Below, one piece after another: positions 14,862-25,010 of a stretch of 64,000 nucleotides of DNA (its first letter is position 1; each line of letters starts with the position of its first letter). This stretch comes from Listronotus oregonensis (lineage: Eukaryota; Arthropoda; Insecta; Coleoptera; Curculionidae), in the NCBI GenBank assembly GCA_019359885.1, contig JAHBCN010003226.1, positions 1-64,000 on the forward strand, written 5' to 3'. The notes under the pieces are model-generated. The model saw nothing but the letters and a program-made list of their open reading frames with translations, was not told the origin of the DNA and ran no database searches. The translations under genes were made by a program, and so were the position numbers.

Positions 14862-15141
14862 CTGTAAAAACCAGGAATACCATTCTGTTACAATGAAATA
14901 GTCCATAACTCTTTTGTACTAAGGCATGCCTGGTATGTATGTGGACTGGAATACTGAAGACCATGTATATTCGCTTTACGGAACCATTTACTTTTGCAAC
15001 TTTTTGTTTTTAAATAAAAACGGACTTCTGTAAAATACAATAATATTATTATATTTATTTATTGCGAGGTGTTCGATATATCGTTTCTCATGGAATAATA
15101 GTAAGACAATAAAAAAACACTTTTGAGATGTTGTTTTCTAG

Positions 15142-15245
15142 TTTCGTATACTCGCGTTTCGTATAATTCAGAAATTTACCTGAAATATTCTCGTTTCGTA
15201 CACTGAATTATTTAATTAATTTTATGCTTCTCTTTTCGTACACCG
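15142..15245 (+). repeat. short repeated motif TTTCGTAYA
   Basis: TTTCGTATA/TTTCGTACA recurs at 15,142, 15,157, 15,194 and 15,234, three times preceded by CTCG, CTCT or similar. Two of the copies flank AATTCAG and its inverse CTGAATT. Function unknown. Confidence 0.5.
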
Positions 15246-15328
15246 TCCATAGTGACGACCCAAATAACCAACCAATAAATACCATATTGAAAATTATTTC
15301 ATTTTTGTTAATAACTTCTACTTAGGAA

Positions 15329-15610
15329 TAATTTAGACAAATTTAAAAGCCCTTAGTTCTGGTCGGTTATGGTTAGTTCTGGTTAGTTAAAGCGGCTTTT
15401 TATTTTCCCCCATTATATTTCAAACGTGATAAATTACTAGAAGTAGGGACAGTAAACTTTTCCGTTTAGGCCGCAATTCTGCCATTGGCTTAGTCAAACG
15501 TAGGTTTAATTTAGACAAATTTAAAAGCCCTTAGTTCTGGCCGCGGCTTTTTTTCCCCAATTATATTTCAGGCGTGATAAATAACAAAATATAGGAACAG
15601 TAAACTTTTG
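15329..15610 (+). repeat. two-copy tandem duplication (~105-135 bp units)
   Basis: Units at 15,329-15,462 and 15,507-15,610 share AATTTAGACAAATTTAAAAG, CCCTTAGTTCTGG, a GCGGCTTTTT block, ATTATATTTCA, GTGATAAAT and AGTAAACTTTT. The first unit holds an extra ~30 bp containing repeats of GGTTAGTTCTGGTTAG-like sequence. The spacing start-to-start is ~178 bp. Confidence 0.88.
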
Positions 15611-16590
15611 ATAGTAAAATTGTTTTAAAACCTATTTTAATTTATTTTAACCCAAAATAAATTTCAAAATTAAATTCTTCTTTTTTATTCAAGAGGTCCT
15701 TGTTTTTACGAAACAACAAACTTATTTTACTTTAAGTTTTTTTTGTGAAAGTTGGGTTTTTTAGTTTTTGCCTACACCATAAAAAGAGAAAAACTTAAAA
15801 TTATATTAAAATGTAATATTTTATAAAAAATATATTTATTTTTACCCAAAAAAAAAAAAATTTTTGTAAACAAAACGAAAAGGGAATATTTTTTAAAAAT
15901 TAGGGGTTTAAAAAAATAATTTTTTAGGTTTATAAATAAATTTATAAAAAAAAAAAAAAAATTTTTTAGTTTGAATAATAACTTTATAAATAAATTTTGT
16001 AAATCCAAAATTTAAAAAACTTTTTAAAAAATTTTTTTAATTTTAAAAAATTTTTGAATTATGGCTAATGGTGATCATTTGGTATGTCTGTAAATAAGGA
16101 AAGTAAAGTTTCTTGGTATTTTCTTGTAGGTTATTTTTGGTCTTTCGTTGTAAACCTGCTGGAGCTGTGGATATTTATTTAGTTTCATTTTTATTTTCAT
16201 TTTTTAAAAAGCATCATTTTGATTTACAGTATATGACATACGAGCAAGTTAAAAATGAAGACAACAAACAAATGATTTCTTAAAGTTTGGCTGTAATACA
16301 AAAACATTTCAAAAGGTTTTTGTATAATTCTTTGAAAGAATAAAATTTTCCAAGTCCGTTTAAAAGATATTTGGTGTTATTTCTGTATTATTCAGAATTT
16401 TAGTCAAAATAAGTATATCAAGACAAACTTTATGGGAAGGTAACAAATAGCATTTCATCTTTTTCGAGTAGATTACCCAAAAAAAGCAGAAAACCTTATC
16501 AGTATATCAAAAAAAAACAAAAATTAAAAATGTTAATTTATCTTACTATTATTCTGAAGACAGCTGAACTATCCAGATAAGGTAATAGCG
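15611..16590. other. AT-rich spacer, no gene recognised
   Basis: The minus-strand frame 15,772-16,008 is Phe/Leu/Asn/Lys-rich noise in T-runs. Nothing else supported. Confidence 0.5.
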
Positions 16591-16930
16591 AAGAGAAGCC
16601 TTACGATGTCCAAAAGGAACCTCCGAGCACTAACGGGCGTTCTAACTAACATGCAGAGGCTGTGAGCAAGAAAACGAGACCGTGGAACATATTCTTTGCG
16701 ATTGTCGCGCCTGACAACGAAACAGCATGCTGGGCATAACCTGGCCTCTATTAGCCCAAATTATAAAGATTCCAGATAAAGACGTCAGTAACTATTTTAA
16801 ATCAATAGGTTGGACGCAAGGAAGTTTAAAGGTGTATGGAAGCCCAATGCTATGGCCCATTCGATCAAAAAATGTCCAGCCCAGTATGAAAATAACTGTC
16901 AGAGTTGGCCCCGCCGATTCTGCGCAATAA
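16590..16930 (+). pseudogene. non-LTR retrotransposon ORF2 3' fragment (RNase H / C-terminal zinc motif)
   Basis: The segment is GC-richer than its flanks. Read with one frame change it gives SKRNLRALTGVLT, then the cysteine-histidine block CEQE-DETVEHILCDC, followed by a frame through 16,727-16,930 with LGITWPLLAQI. The C..ETxEHxLCxC pattern downstream of an RNase H tail (LTGxLTGH-like) is typical of the end of ORF2 in insect non-LTR retrotransposons of the Jockey/I/R1 type. The reverse transcriptase itself is absent, which would require a severe 5' truncation. Which clade is undetermined. No poly(A) tail is obvious. Confidence 0.55.
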
Positions 16931-18309
16931 CAAAATTCCACGAAATAATTTAATGTGTTATCTACTTACACACTCTGTAGTTAGGCAACACATTATACTT
17001 TTATGAGAGCCGGAACACCGTTTTTGTAGCAAAGCGCTCACGGCGCGTATGATACTATATCCGCGCTGTTCCATCAACCGTCGTTGTGGTTTGTGCCCTT
17101 TGCGCCGTATTAGTTTCGATTGTTTTGCTTTGTGTGATTATATTTTGTGGTTGCAGAGTTTTTATTGATAAAAACCGTCTTATTTGGATTATGTTTATAA
17201 ATGACTATAATTCTTGTTTTATTTTTGTTACTTATAATATCGTAACAAAATGACTAGAGGTTGTATGGTTTTGCCTTGCAAATCCAAGGGTAACATACCC
17301 GGCATTTTTAACTTTAGCTAAGTATTTCTTAAATTTAAATTAGGTGCTTCTTATGAGACGTAATGTTAGGTAACCGAATAAATAATAATATATCAATTAT
17401 GAATAATAGAAAATAAAAATTTCATAGGAAATAGCAGTGAGGAAAGTAAGGCAATCTTACCTATCTTTTAGATGATTTCCACAATGTTTGTGTATTTCTG
17501 TGGATTATTTAAAAGAAATAAGGTTTACATTTAAGTACTGTTATTTCATTTAATAATTTAGTACATTCTTTTAAAGAATCAAAATTATTAATTACTGGGC
17601 AGACCAGGCAAATTTTAATATATACAGGTCCCTCTAATTAAATGAAAGAAAGTACAGTTTTATGTTGTCCTTTTTGCTTTTTCTGTATTTGTTTAAAAAA
17701 AAATTGATTTTTGGTTTCTTAAACTTACATTATCAACTTTTTAAGCTCGACATACTGTAGACACATAATATTTAACGGATACTGTTACAATGGATACCTA
17801 GGTACCAAAGGTTACTAAACATTTTTAACCACTGTTATTTTGTCTCATGAATGTTTGTTATTAGTGAAAAGTATATGCCTAAAAAGCAGTTATAAAAATT
17901 TTCTACTTTTTAATGTACAACCAGAATCTTAGGATTAGATTAAACTCATTTACACTATCTTGCCCTTCTTTTATCACAAAATTGGTGACAAGTACATGAA
18001 ACTATCATACAATGTTTGAAATCGTGTTTTTATTTATTTACAAAGATTTTTGGTAAAAATACAAAACTCCCAAAAATATCGACCGTTTAAATAGAAGGCT
18101 GTAAAGTGGCGCCATCTATTCTTTCAATATTATATCAGATGATATAAAATCCAATATTACACAATAATTTTAAATATTCTATGGTACTATCGTTTAATAA
18201 CCAACAATTTTGAACAAAAAATAATGGAAACAGTGAATGCTTGAATTTGACATTTGATGATGGCAACTTTATAAATAGTAACAAAGAATGATGGAAGTCC
18301 GGCCCTGAC
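16931..18309. other. intergenic, with one short THAP-like start
   Basis: At 17,250 an ATG opens MTRGCMVLPCKSKGNIPGIF and stops soon after. The Met-x-x-x-Cys...Cys start followed by IFNF resembles the first residues of a THAP zinc finger but there is no donor site or further domain, so I do not call it a gene. The remainder shows no feature I can name. Confidence 0.3.
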
Positions 18310-18319
18310 CTACTATTCA

Positions 18320-18559
18320 TTGCGCAAACTCCGCGGGGCCAATCCCCCTATTCCCGCTGCCCTGCACGGCTGGACAATTTTGTTCTACAGTATTGGGCTT
18401 GCATACACCTTTAAACTTCCTTGGTTGGACGACGCAGTAAATCTCCCGGCTACAAAAGAAGGTACAAAGGACCTACCGAGGTCTAGGTGCAGTGGTATTT
18501 ACCTTCCTCCGGAAGATTTAGATCAGATATTATTTTGGAGCGATGATATATTTGTATAA
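18320..18559 (+). other. unrecognised GC-richer open frame (79 codons)
   Basis: The open frame 18,320-18,559 sits in a block of visibly higher GC than its flanks. It contains IGLAYTFKLPWLDD, then a KEGTKDLPRSRC stretch and ends ILFWSDDIFV. I recognise no domain. Its composition hints at a former coding sequence, perhaps a retroelement scrap or host exon, but there is no independent support. Confidence 0.25.
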
Positions 18560-19454
18560 AGTTTGATGATGTAGTCCTAATGTCTAAAAATGTCTTAAAC
18601 CAATTAAACCAACCAAGTTTTAATACCACCATTATCTTGGACTTTCCATTTTTTTAAATTGTTAATTGATACCCAACGTAAGTATGTTTCTTTAATCGTT
18701 TTCAAGTGATAACTGAAAACCACTCTTAAAGCTACGACTTAAAAATATACTATCTGTTGTTTACGAAAACACACGAAGTTCAACCAATTTTACAAAATTT
18801 TTACAAGATTTGTCGCCAGATATTTGAATTATCGATACTAGATTTGATAAATACATTTACACTGTTAATAAAACTAATGAAAAATTGATTAAGCATCCAA
18901 AAACCTAGCATCATGACAGACTGTATACAGGTCTTAGTGCACTGTTCTAAGATAAAAAAATAAAAATACTACCAAGCAAAATAAAACTCCACTATAGCTT
19001 TGTCAATATTATTTATTTTTTAAAAATTGTCTATTAAAAACAGAATAATGCATATTTCTTTTGTTATTATTTAAGAGCATAATACAGAGTACCGGTGTTA
19101 TTTGTGGGAAAAAAATTATAAATAAAAATTAAATCCATATTGTCTTTTAAAGAATAAGCTTTGTTTTACTTAGTTTTAAACATTTAACGTAACGGATAAT
19201 AAAAATTACGTTACAGAAAAGCAATTAAATATAGATGTTTCATTAAATGTTGAACAGATGTCACGGAAATGTTGGAAGGTATTGTCTTTTGATTTTATAA
19301 AGTTGACACGCAAAATTATTTATACCATACAAAATAAATACATGGTTACTTTAATCAATAACTAATTATACAGTGCATTTTCATGCATCCTCCTCACATT
19401 TCATTTGGAGGGGCCTTTTAAGTAAATAATTGTCCTCCCTATAAAGAAAAATGC
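18560..19454. other. AT-rich spacer, nothing recognised
   Basis: No motif-bearing frame, repeat or RNA gene seen. Confidence 0.45.
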
Positions 19455-19882
19455 TATTGTGCCAGTTGAGAATAACCTCAACTGGCACAAACACATTACA
19501 TCCATAGCCTCGGCAGCTTCAAAAAGCTTGGATTCCTCTTCCGAGCCAGGAAATATTTCTTTTTTTCCAATCTGTACACTCTGTACGTATCCCAAATCAG
19601 ACCCTCTTTAGAATATTGTTCTCATGTCTGGGGAATGGCGTCCCCTACAACAAAGAGCCGTTCGTCTTATTAATGATGCAACGCTCACAGAAAGGCTTCC
19701 GCTTCTTGCCCACCGTCGAGCTGTAAAGGATCTGTCGCTCTTCTATAGGTATTTTCACGGCTTCTGCTCAGAGGAGTTGGCCAGTATAATTCCTTCTCTG
19801 GCGGCTCCCAACAGAGCAACACGTAGTGCAACTTTTATGCATCATTTTACAGTTAAGTTAGAGAGGCCCCGAACTTCCCGCT
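19455..19882 (+). pseudogene. Jockey-like non-LTR retrotransposon, RT C-terminal part (copy A)
   Basis: Encodes the end of the ORF2 reverse transcriptase region, with one frameshift near 19,640. Pieces: NNLNWHKHITSIASAASKKL; FRARKYFSPSNLYTLYVSQI; RPSLEYCSHVWGM; RAVRLINDATLTERLPLLAH; RRAVKDLSLFYRYFHGFCSE. This SLEYCxHVWG...RRxxxLSLFYRYFHG series is the post-palm region of insect Jockey-superfamily elements. The copy stops abruptly at 19,882 inside coding sequence with no poly(A) tail, and its last ~100 bp are repeated at 20,613-20,713 where the element resumes. The 5' end is also truncated. Confidence 0.88.
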
Positions 19883-19894
19883 TGTATTTTGAAA

Positions 19895-20539
19895 ATGCCT
19901 GGATTTAAATGTATTTATTTGCACTGCTCTGAAAGGAGTGGTGGGAAAACATTGCTATTTAGATTTCCAAAGAATGAAGTAAGGTATGTATTTGATAATA
20001 CTATTTCCTATAATTAAAAATTGGCTTTTTCTACAAATTTGATAAACGGGTCACATTTTATAAAATAAGTCGATGCTGTTTATCATAGCCTTTTTACTTA
20101 CAAACGGTTGGAATTTCTGAGCTGAATTTTCGTACAAATACAGTTAAATATAAGTACCAGAATACAGAGGTTTAGTTAAAAATATAAAATGTTTTCGACC
20201 AATATACATATAAATCAAATTTTCGATATTTCTAAAGTAAGTTTCCTAGTGCTAAATCGCATTTGAGTTTATTGTCAATAGACCCAAATGTTTTTTTTGT
20301 GTTTACTTCAGATCAAAATTTGGCTTAATCTGCTGGAACAGAAGATCTTCTGCAAAAGAATACCACGAATTATAAATTGTGCGAAAATCACTTTGAAAGT
20401 AAATTTGTGTATAAAACTACAGCTGACTTAAAGCGTCTTTATGATCATGCAGTTCCAACACTGTTTTGCGGCCCATCAAAAAGAAGTCACGAAGATACTT
20501 CTTTTGTTGAGCCCCCCAAAAAGATCACTGTATTATCTG
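19895..20539 (+). pseudogene. THAP-domain zinc-finger gene fragment, two putative exons
   Basis: THAP domains are C2CH DNA-binding zinc fingers in animal nuclear proteins and in P-element-type transposases. Putative exon 1 (19,895-19,983) starts MPGFKCIYLHCSERSGGKTL and continues LFRFPKNEV before a donor AAG|GTATGT. Putative exon 2 (20,312-20,539) follows TTTACTTCAG and contains NYKLCENHFESKF, RLYDHAVPTLF and a downstream EPPKK, ending at CTG|GTAAGT. The four zinc ligands (Cys, Cys, Cys, His) and the terminal AVPTLF box are present. An expected IKIWL-like Trp region at the exon 2 start is out of frame with the rest by one base, so the domain is broken as written. It lies entirely between two pieces of a Jockey-like element. 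No effector or transposase domain follows in this window. Confidence 0.68.
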
Positions 20540-20612
20540 GTAAGTACCTAATCATATTTTGCTTCTTTACTAACCAATATTTCTCCCAATTTTAAAAATC
20601 CCCTTACTAATT

Positions 20613-20905
20613 CCAGTATAATTCCTTCTCTGGCGGCTCCCAACAGAGCAACACGTAGTGCAACTTTTATGCATCCTTTTACAGTTCAGTTAGAGAGCCC
20701 CGAACTTCCCGCTTTCTTCGTTCCTTTATCCCTAGAGTGTCAAGACTGTGGAACCTGCTGCCCGCAGAAGTTTTTCCTTCTCCTCCCAATCTCCAAATAT
20801 TTAAGTCCTGTGTGAACAAACTCCCTCTCACCACACTTAAGACACCCACGGTACCTTAGTACTTAGGCATCAGCCTTCGTGGACTGACCCAAGATAAAAA
20901 AAAAT
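20613..20905 (+). pseudogene. Jockey-like retrotransposon 3' end (copy B)
   Basis: Starts with a near-identical repeat of 19,781-19,882 (SIIPSLAAPNRATRSATFMH) and continues where copy A stops, through a C-terminal FIPRVSRLWNLLP-like stretch to the 3' UTR. The 3' end carries GGTACCTTAGTACTTAGGCA, then CAGCCTTCGTGGACTG, CCCAAGAT and an A-run. The same terminal sequence ends the copies at ~25,010 and ~41,152, which defines the family 3' end. Confidence 0.88.
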
Positions 20906-21313
20906 TCTTCTTCCCCAAAAAAGGGAGCAAAATAACATTTTCTAAAAAGATAGTAAAAAAAGGTTAACCGACCCTTTCATCGTAATCAGCGACTCCAAAA
21001 ACCCTAGTAGCACCTAATCGTTTTGGCTTTCCCAGTAGATCAAATGTTGACCAGTACAAGTTACTTTGCTTCAAAACAACATAGACAAATAAAATTTATT
21101 GAAAACCGTTATAATCCTTTATCTTTTACTCATAATGAGTAATGAAAAAATTCTGAAAATATATCACGAAACATAGGTAATATATGGAAATACTGGAAAT
21201 ATAATAACAAAAACTACAAAACTAAAAAAAAACCAAACAAATAGATAACAAAAGAGTATCATAGGTAGTACCATAAGGTCTCAGAATTGGCAGGATATTT
21301 TTTGCTAAGTTTC
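20906..21313. other. intergenic, nothing recognised
   Basis: No gene-like frame or structured repeat identified. Confidence 0.4.
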
Positions 21314-21622
21314 GAATATTGGGCAAGTTCTTTATTCCATCGATAAAAAGTGCGCTGAACGTCAAATGACGTCATGCGAAGTTCTGATGGAACAAATTTA
21401 AACGAAATGTTAAAAAAAGCTCGCTGTTTGTTCTAAAACTGTCAATACTAAGCTGATTGTTGTGTTTCTCTTCCGTATTTATTTATATTTTTTTGCTCAA
21501 GTATTTTATAAAAACGCTTTAATGGAATCCATCGGACTCTCCAGTGATAGTTTAAAAACGGTTTGATGAATTAGCGCTTAATGCGCTGGATCCATCGATG
21601 CAATTAAAAACTTGCCCATTAT
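21314..21622. repeat. candidate MITE or hairpin, ~310 bp, imperfect TIRs
   Basis: The left end, AATATTGGGCAAGTTCTTTA then TTCCATCGAT, is matched in inverted orientation by the right end, whose reverse complement reads AATAATGGGCAAGTTTTTAA then TTGCATCGAT. No target duplication was fixed and there is no coding sequence inside. Confidence 0.4.
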
Positions 21623-21805
21623 TTGCTTTTGAAAATTTAACAAAACAACAAAGATTTAAAACTAGGCAAAAATATCCGGCTTAAAATCTGAGCACAAATG
21701 GTATTTGGTAAGACAATTCCGCGCATTAAACAAACCTTAAATTAAAACTACTAATTAATCAACAAGATAACATACGATTCGACTGACAGAGCTGTAAAAT
21801 TGTTA

Positions 21806-21905
21806 AAACGTCAATATCTCAAAAACTATAAAAGCTACAAGAAATTTTATCTGACATGAATTACGTATTTTTACAAGACCTTTAAGCTTTTATTTTACTT
21901 AGTTT
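21806..21905 (+). repeat. fragment related to the 62.1-63.7 kb foldback repeat
   Basis: Shares with 62,744-62,840 the string of blocks ACGTCAATATCT, CTACAAGAAATTTTAT, a GACAT..ATTA..TATTTTTAC block and a TTTAA tail, in the same order. Confidence 0.7.
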
Positions 21906-22974
21906 ATAAAAAGTATTCCGTAAATTTTTTTGGGCAGTGTTTTAATCAAATTTAACATATTAACATTAAAAAAAAACAGTGAAATTTCTAAAATAGTAAT
22001 TTGCGCTTTAAGATCAAAAAAGTGGGTTTTTTTGCAGGTCAAAGCGGTTTCTGGCTTGGGGTGCAAAACCTTTTTCCGGTTTTGTAGCTACAATGTTTTT
22101 TTTGGCCAAAACTTTTAAAAAAAAAAAAATTAAAACGCAAACACAACCATAAACAATTTTCTTTTTATCAACCGATAAAATAATATCAGCATCGATTTTA
22201 GAATTGAATATAAGTTCCATAACGTCACAGAGGCAAATTTTGGAGATTTTCAGCAAAATAAGCCAATAAGACAATTTTCAAAGCTTTCTCGTAGATTTTT
22301 CCGTCAGAATATTATAAGCTGCTTTCGTGGCTGCTTTTAAAATTACTTAAGGAATTTCATTTCCTTCTTCAAAATCCAAATAATCCATATTTTACTCATC
22401 AAAAACAGGTCAATTTTGATTGACAAAAGGGTATTTACCTTATTTTTAACCATCACTTGAAGTTCGTTTCCGAAACAACCATAAATAAAAACGGCTATGC
22501 TTTAAATTAGCAGCTTATTTTTTACTTAACGGATCTGCAAAATGAAAATTGGAATTTTGGGCCCCCTTGAAACCATTTTTTGGTCTAGCTCGGAAAATTT
22601 ACTTTCTGGCCAAAAATTTTTCCAGAAAATGGGTATTTTTCGATCGGTCGAAAAAAAAAGTAATTACACACAACCACAAGACACAAGTTGAGCAACTTGA
22701 TCAAGAGGCATATCTTCATCGATGTCATCATCACTTTCAATATTGTATTTAGCAACAAGCTCCATGAAAGTGCAATTCATCTTCTTCTATTCGTAATTGT
22801 AAAATTAATTTTTCTAGTATAAAATTTGTACTGCACAAAAGTATAGAAAATATAGAAGCTTTTGTTTTAAATGGTTTAAAACGCGTTCCCATTTTTCTTC
22901 TAATGTTTACAAAATTTTTAATATTTTTGAGACAAAATAGGAAATTTTCAATATGTCCATTCGCAATCAGCAAC
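21906..22974. other. intergenic, no gene recognised
   Basis: Open frames at 21,930-22,118 (plus), 22,014-22,274 (minus), 22,549-22,752 (plus) and 22,749-22,985 (minus) overlap or abut without sharing any motif I know. The last has the most protein-like composition, but no domain. Confidence 0.4.
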
Positions 22975-25010
22975 TCGCTCACCAATCTAATTATGGAACC
23001 TACCTACTTTCCTAGGGTTTCCCACCCATAATTCTAACCCCCTAGATCTCTTCCTTACTTCCACCCCGAATTTTATCAAGCATCAGTAACTGCTCCCCCT
23101 CTTGGTTTGGTCACCGTATCTTACTCCACTCATTTTGAGGCAACTGGCTTGCCGCCACGAATCTGGCACTACAATTCGGCCGACTGGGATGGTCTGAGAG
23201 ATTTCTTTGCCAGCTACCCTTGGGATCCTACCTGCTTTTCTACTTTCGATCCTTCCAAATATGTAAACAAATTACCAAAACCATTCAACTAGGCATTGAG
23301 ACCTATATTCCCCAAAAAACCCTACTTCAAATCACAAACCGGGTTTTCTAAATCCTGTGACAAAGCCAGACTTTTAAAAATTCAAGCCCACAAAAAGTTT
23401 CTTCAAAACCCCAGTCCCGAAAATCGACAGGCTAGCATGAAGCAGAAATCATTTTAATCAGCTATGTCAGAAGCAAAAGACCGTTTTAACAATCAATAAA
23501 GATAAAGTTCTCCTTGCTCAAATGGCGAAACTTTCTGGTCCTTTGCCAAAAATATTAGTCAGAACTTTTGCACAAATTCTTTTCCCCCTAATCTCTGAAG
23601 ATGGAATTGTCTCTACCTCCAAAGGAAAAGCCGAACTATTTCCAAACAATTTGCTGCCAATTCTACGCTTGATCCTCCTATTAATCTTCCCCTTCCAAAT
23701 TGTCCCGTTTCCCATAAAAGTCCGATATAATTTTTAAAGTCAAACAGATCAAGGTATTCTTTCTTCTCTTAATTTCTAAAAAATCGTCTGGGCTGGATGG
23801 CATACCAGCAATCGTTTAAAAAATGTGCTCCCGAGCTTGCCCCCCATTTTTTTAACTCCGCCTTTTCAAAACTCCCTTTCGAACAGGCATTTTCCCGGAG
23901 AAAGCTGCACGTGTGCAACCTGTCCCCAAAAAAGGATCCAAAAGTCTCCCCTCCAATTTTAGACCTTCTTTCAGTTGTTTAAAAATAATGGAAAAATTCA
24001 TTAATTCCCAAATCTTAAAGTATCTGGAAAAACGATCTTACTGAAGACAATATGGATTCCGTCACAGTAAAATCCACAGCTGATCTTCTTTTCCTTTGTC
24101 TCACACAACTGGAACAAGCCCTTGAGTTTTCTTGGTGAATCCCAAATCGTTGCTCTTGACATATCCAAAGCTTTCGATCAGGTCTGGCATGATGGGTTCT
24201 TAACAAACTTCTTCTTACGGTTTCCACCAAGCTTTGCCTTGGCTTTCCAGTTTCCTTTTCTAATCGACGTATATCAGTTAGTGTAGATGGTCATTCCTCC
24301 AGCTTCTACCAAATTAATGTTGGGTACCCCAGGGCTCCCGTGCTGGCACCCACGCTGTTTCTTCTACACATTAACGATCTTCTCTCTTCCACAATTAATC
24401 CCATTCTTAGTTTTGCTAAAGATAGTACCCCCCACTCCCCAGTATTCAATTTCTTAAGCCACCGTGTAATCCTGATTTCGAAAAAAGCGCAGGTCAATGC
24501 AGATATCTCTTTCACAAGACCTCAAACTTATCTTGGATTGGGGCGCCAAAAATCTTTGTTTAGTTTAATGCCTCAAAAAAGTCATTTTTGCTGTCGCGAA
24601 AAAAGTCTGCAAATGCTCTTTCCCTTACATAGAGCGGGCAAGTTCTGCAGAACAAAGAGTCTTTAATCTTGTCGGCGTTACTTTTGAGAATAACCTCAAC
24701 TGGCACAAACACATTTTATCCATAGCTTCGGCAGCTTCAAAAAAAAATTGGATTTCTCTTCCGACCCGAAAATATTTCCCTTCTTCCAATCTGTACACTC
24801 TGTATTATCCCAAATCAGACCCTCTTTTAGAATATTTGTTTTTTTTTATGTCTGGGGAATGGGCGTCCCCTACAACACTTTAGCATTCTTTGGAACTCCA
24901 TTCAAATAAGCAAAACTCCTTTCCTCTTCACCACACTGAAGACACCCACGGTACGTTAGTACTTAGGCATCAGCCTTCGTGGACTGTCCCAAGATAAAAA
25001 AAAAAAAAAA
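22975..25010 (+). pseudogene. Jockey-like non-LTR retrotransposon, endonuclease end through RT to poly(A) (copy C)
   Basis: This is the longest copy of the family. It opens in the C-terminal end of the apurinic-like endonuclease (NLIMEPTYFPRVSH; then LVTVSYSTHFEA and IWHYNSADWDGLRDFFASY, 23,107-23,292). After a linker, the reverse transcriptase follows: KSSGLDGIPA (~23,790), YGFRHSKSTADLL (~24,053), motif A VALDISKAFDQVWHDG (~24,151), a frame-broken AGVPQGS (~24,318), LAPTLFLLHINDLLSSTINP (24,342-24,402) and motif C FAKDST (~24,411). The usual FADDST motif has Lys in place of the first catalytic Asp, so it would be inactive even without frameshifts. The tail NNLNWHKHI continues to ~24,870, then ~330 bp of the C-terminal region is deleted relative to copies A and B before the shared 3' end and an A-tail at ~24,996-25,010. 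Confidence 0.92.

Noticed and set aside
17250..17325. Short MTRGCMVLPC frame considered as a second THAP start
   Set aside because: Stops after ~23 residues with no donor site or further zinc ligands.
22749..22985. Minus-strand frame of 78 codons adjoining the Jockey-like copy C
   Set aside because: Plausible composition but no domain, and it overlaps the start of the retroelement on the other strand.
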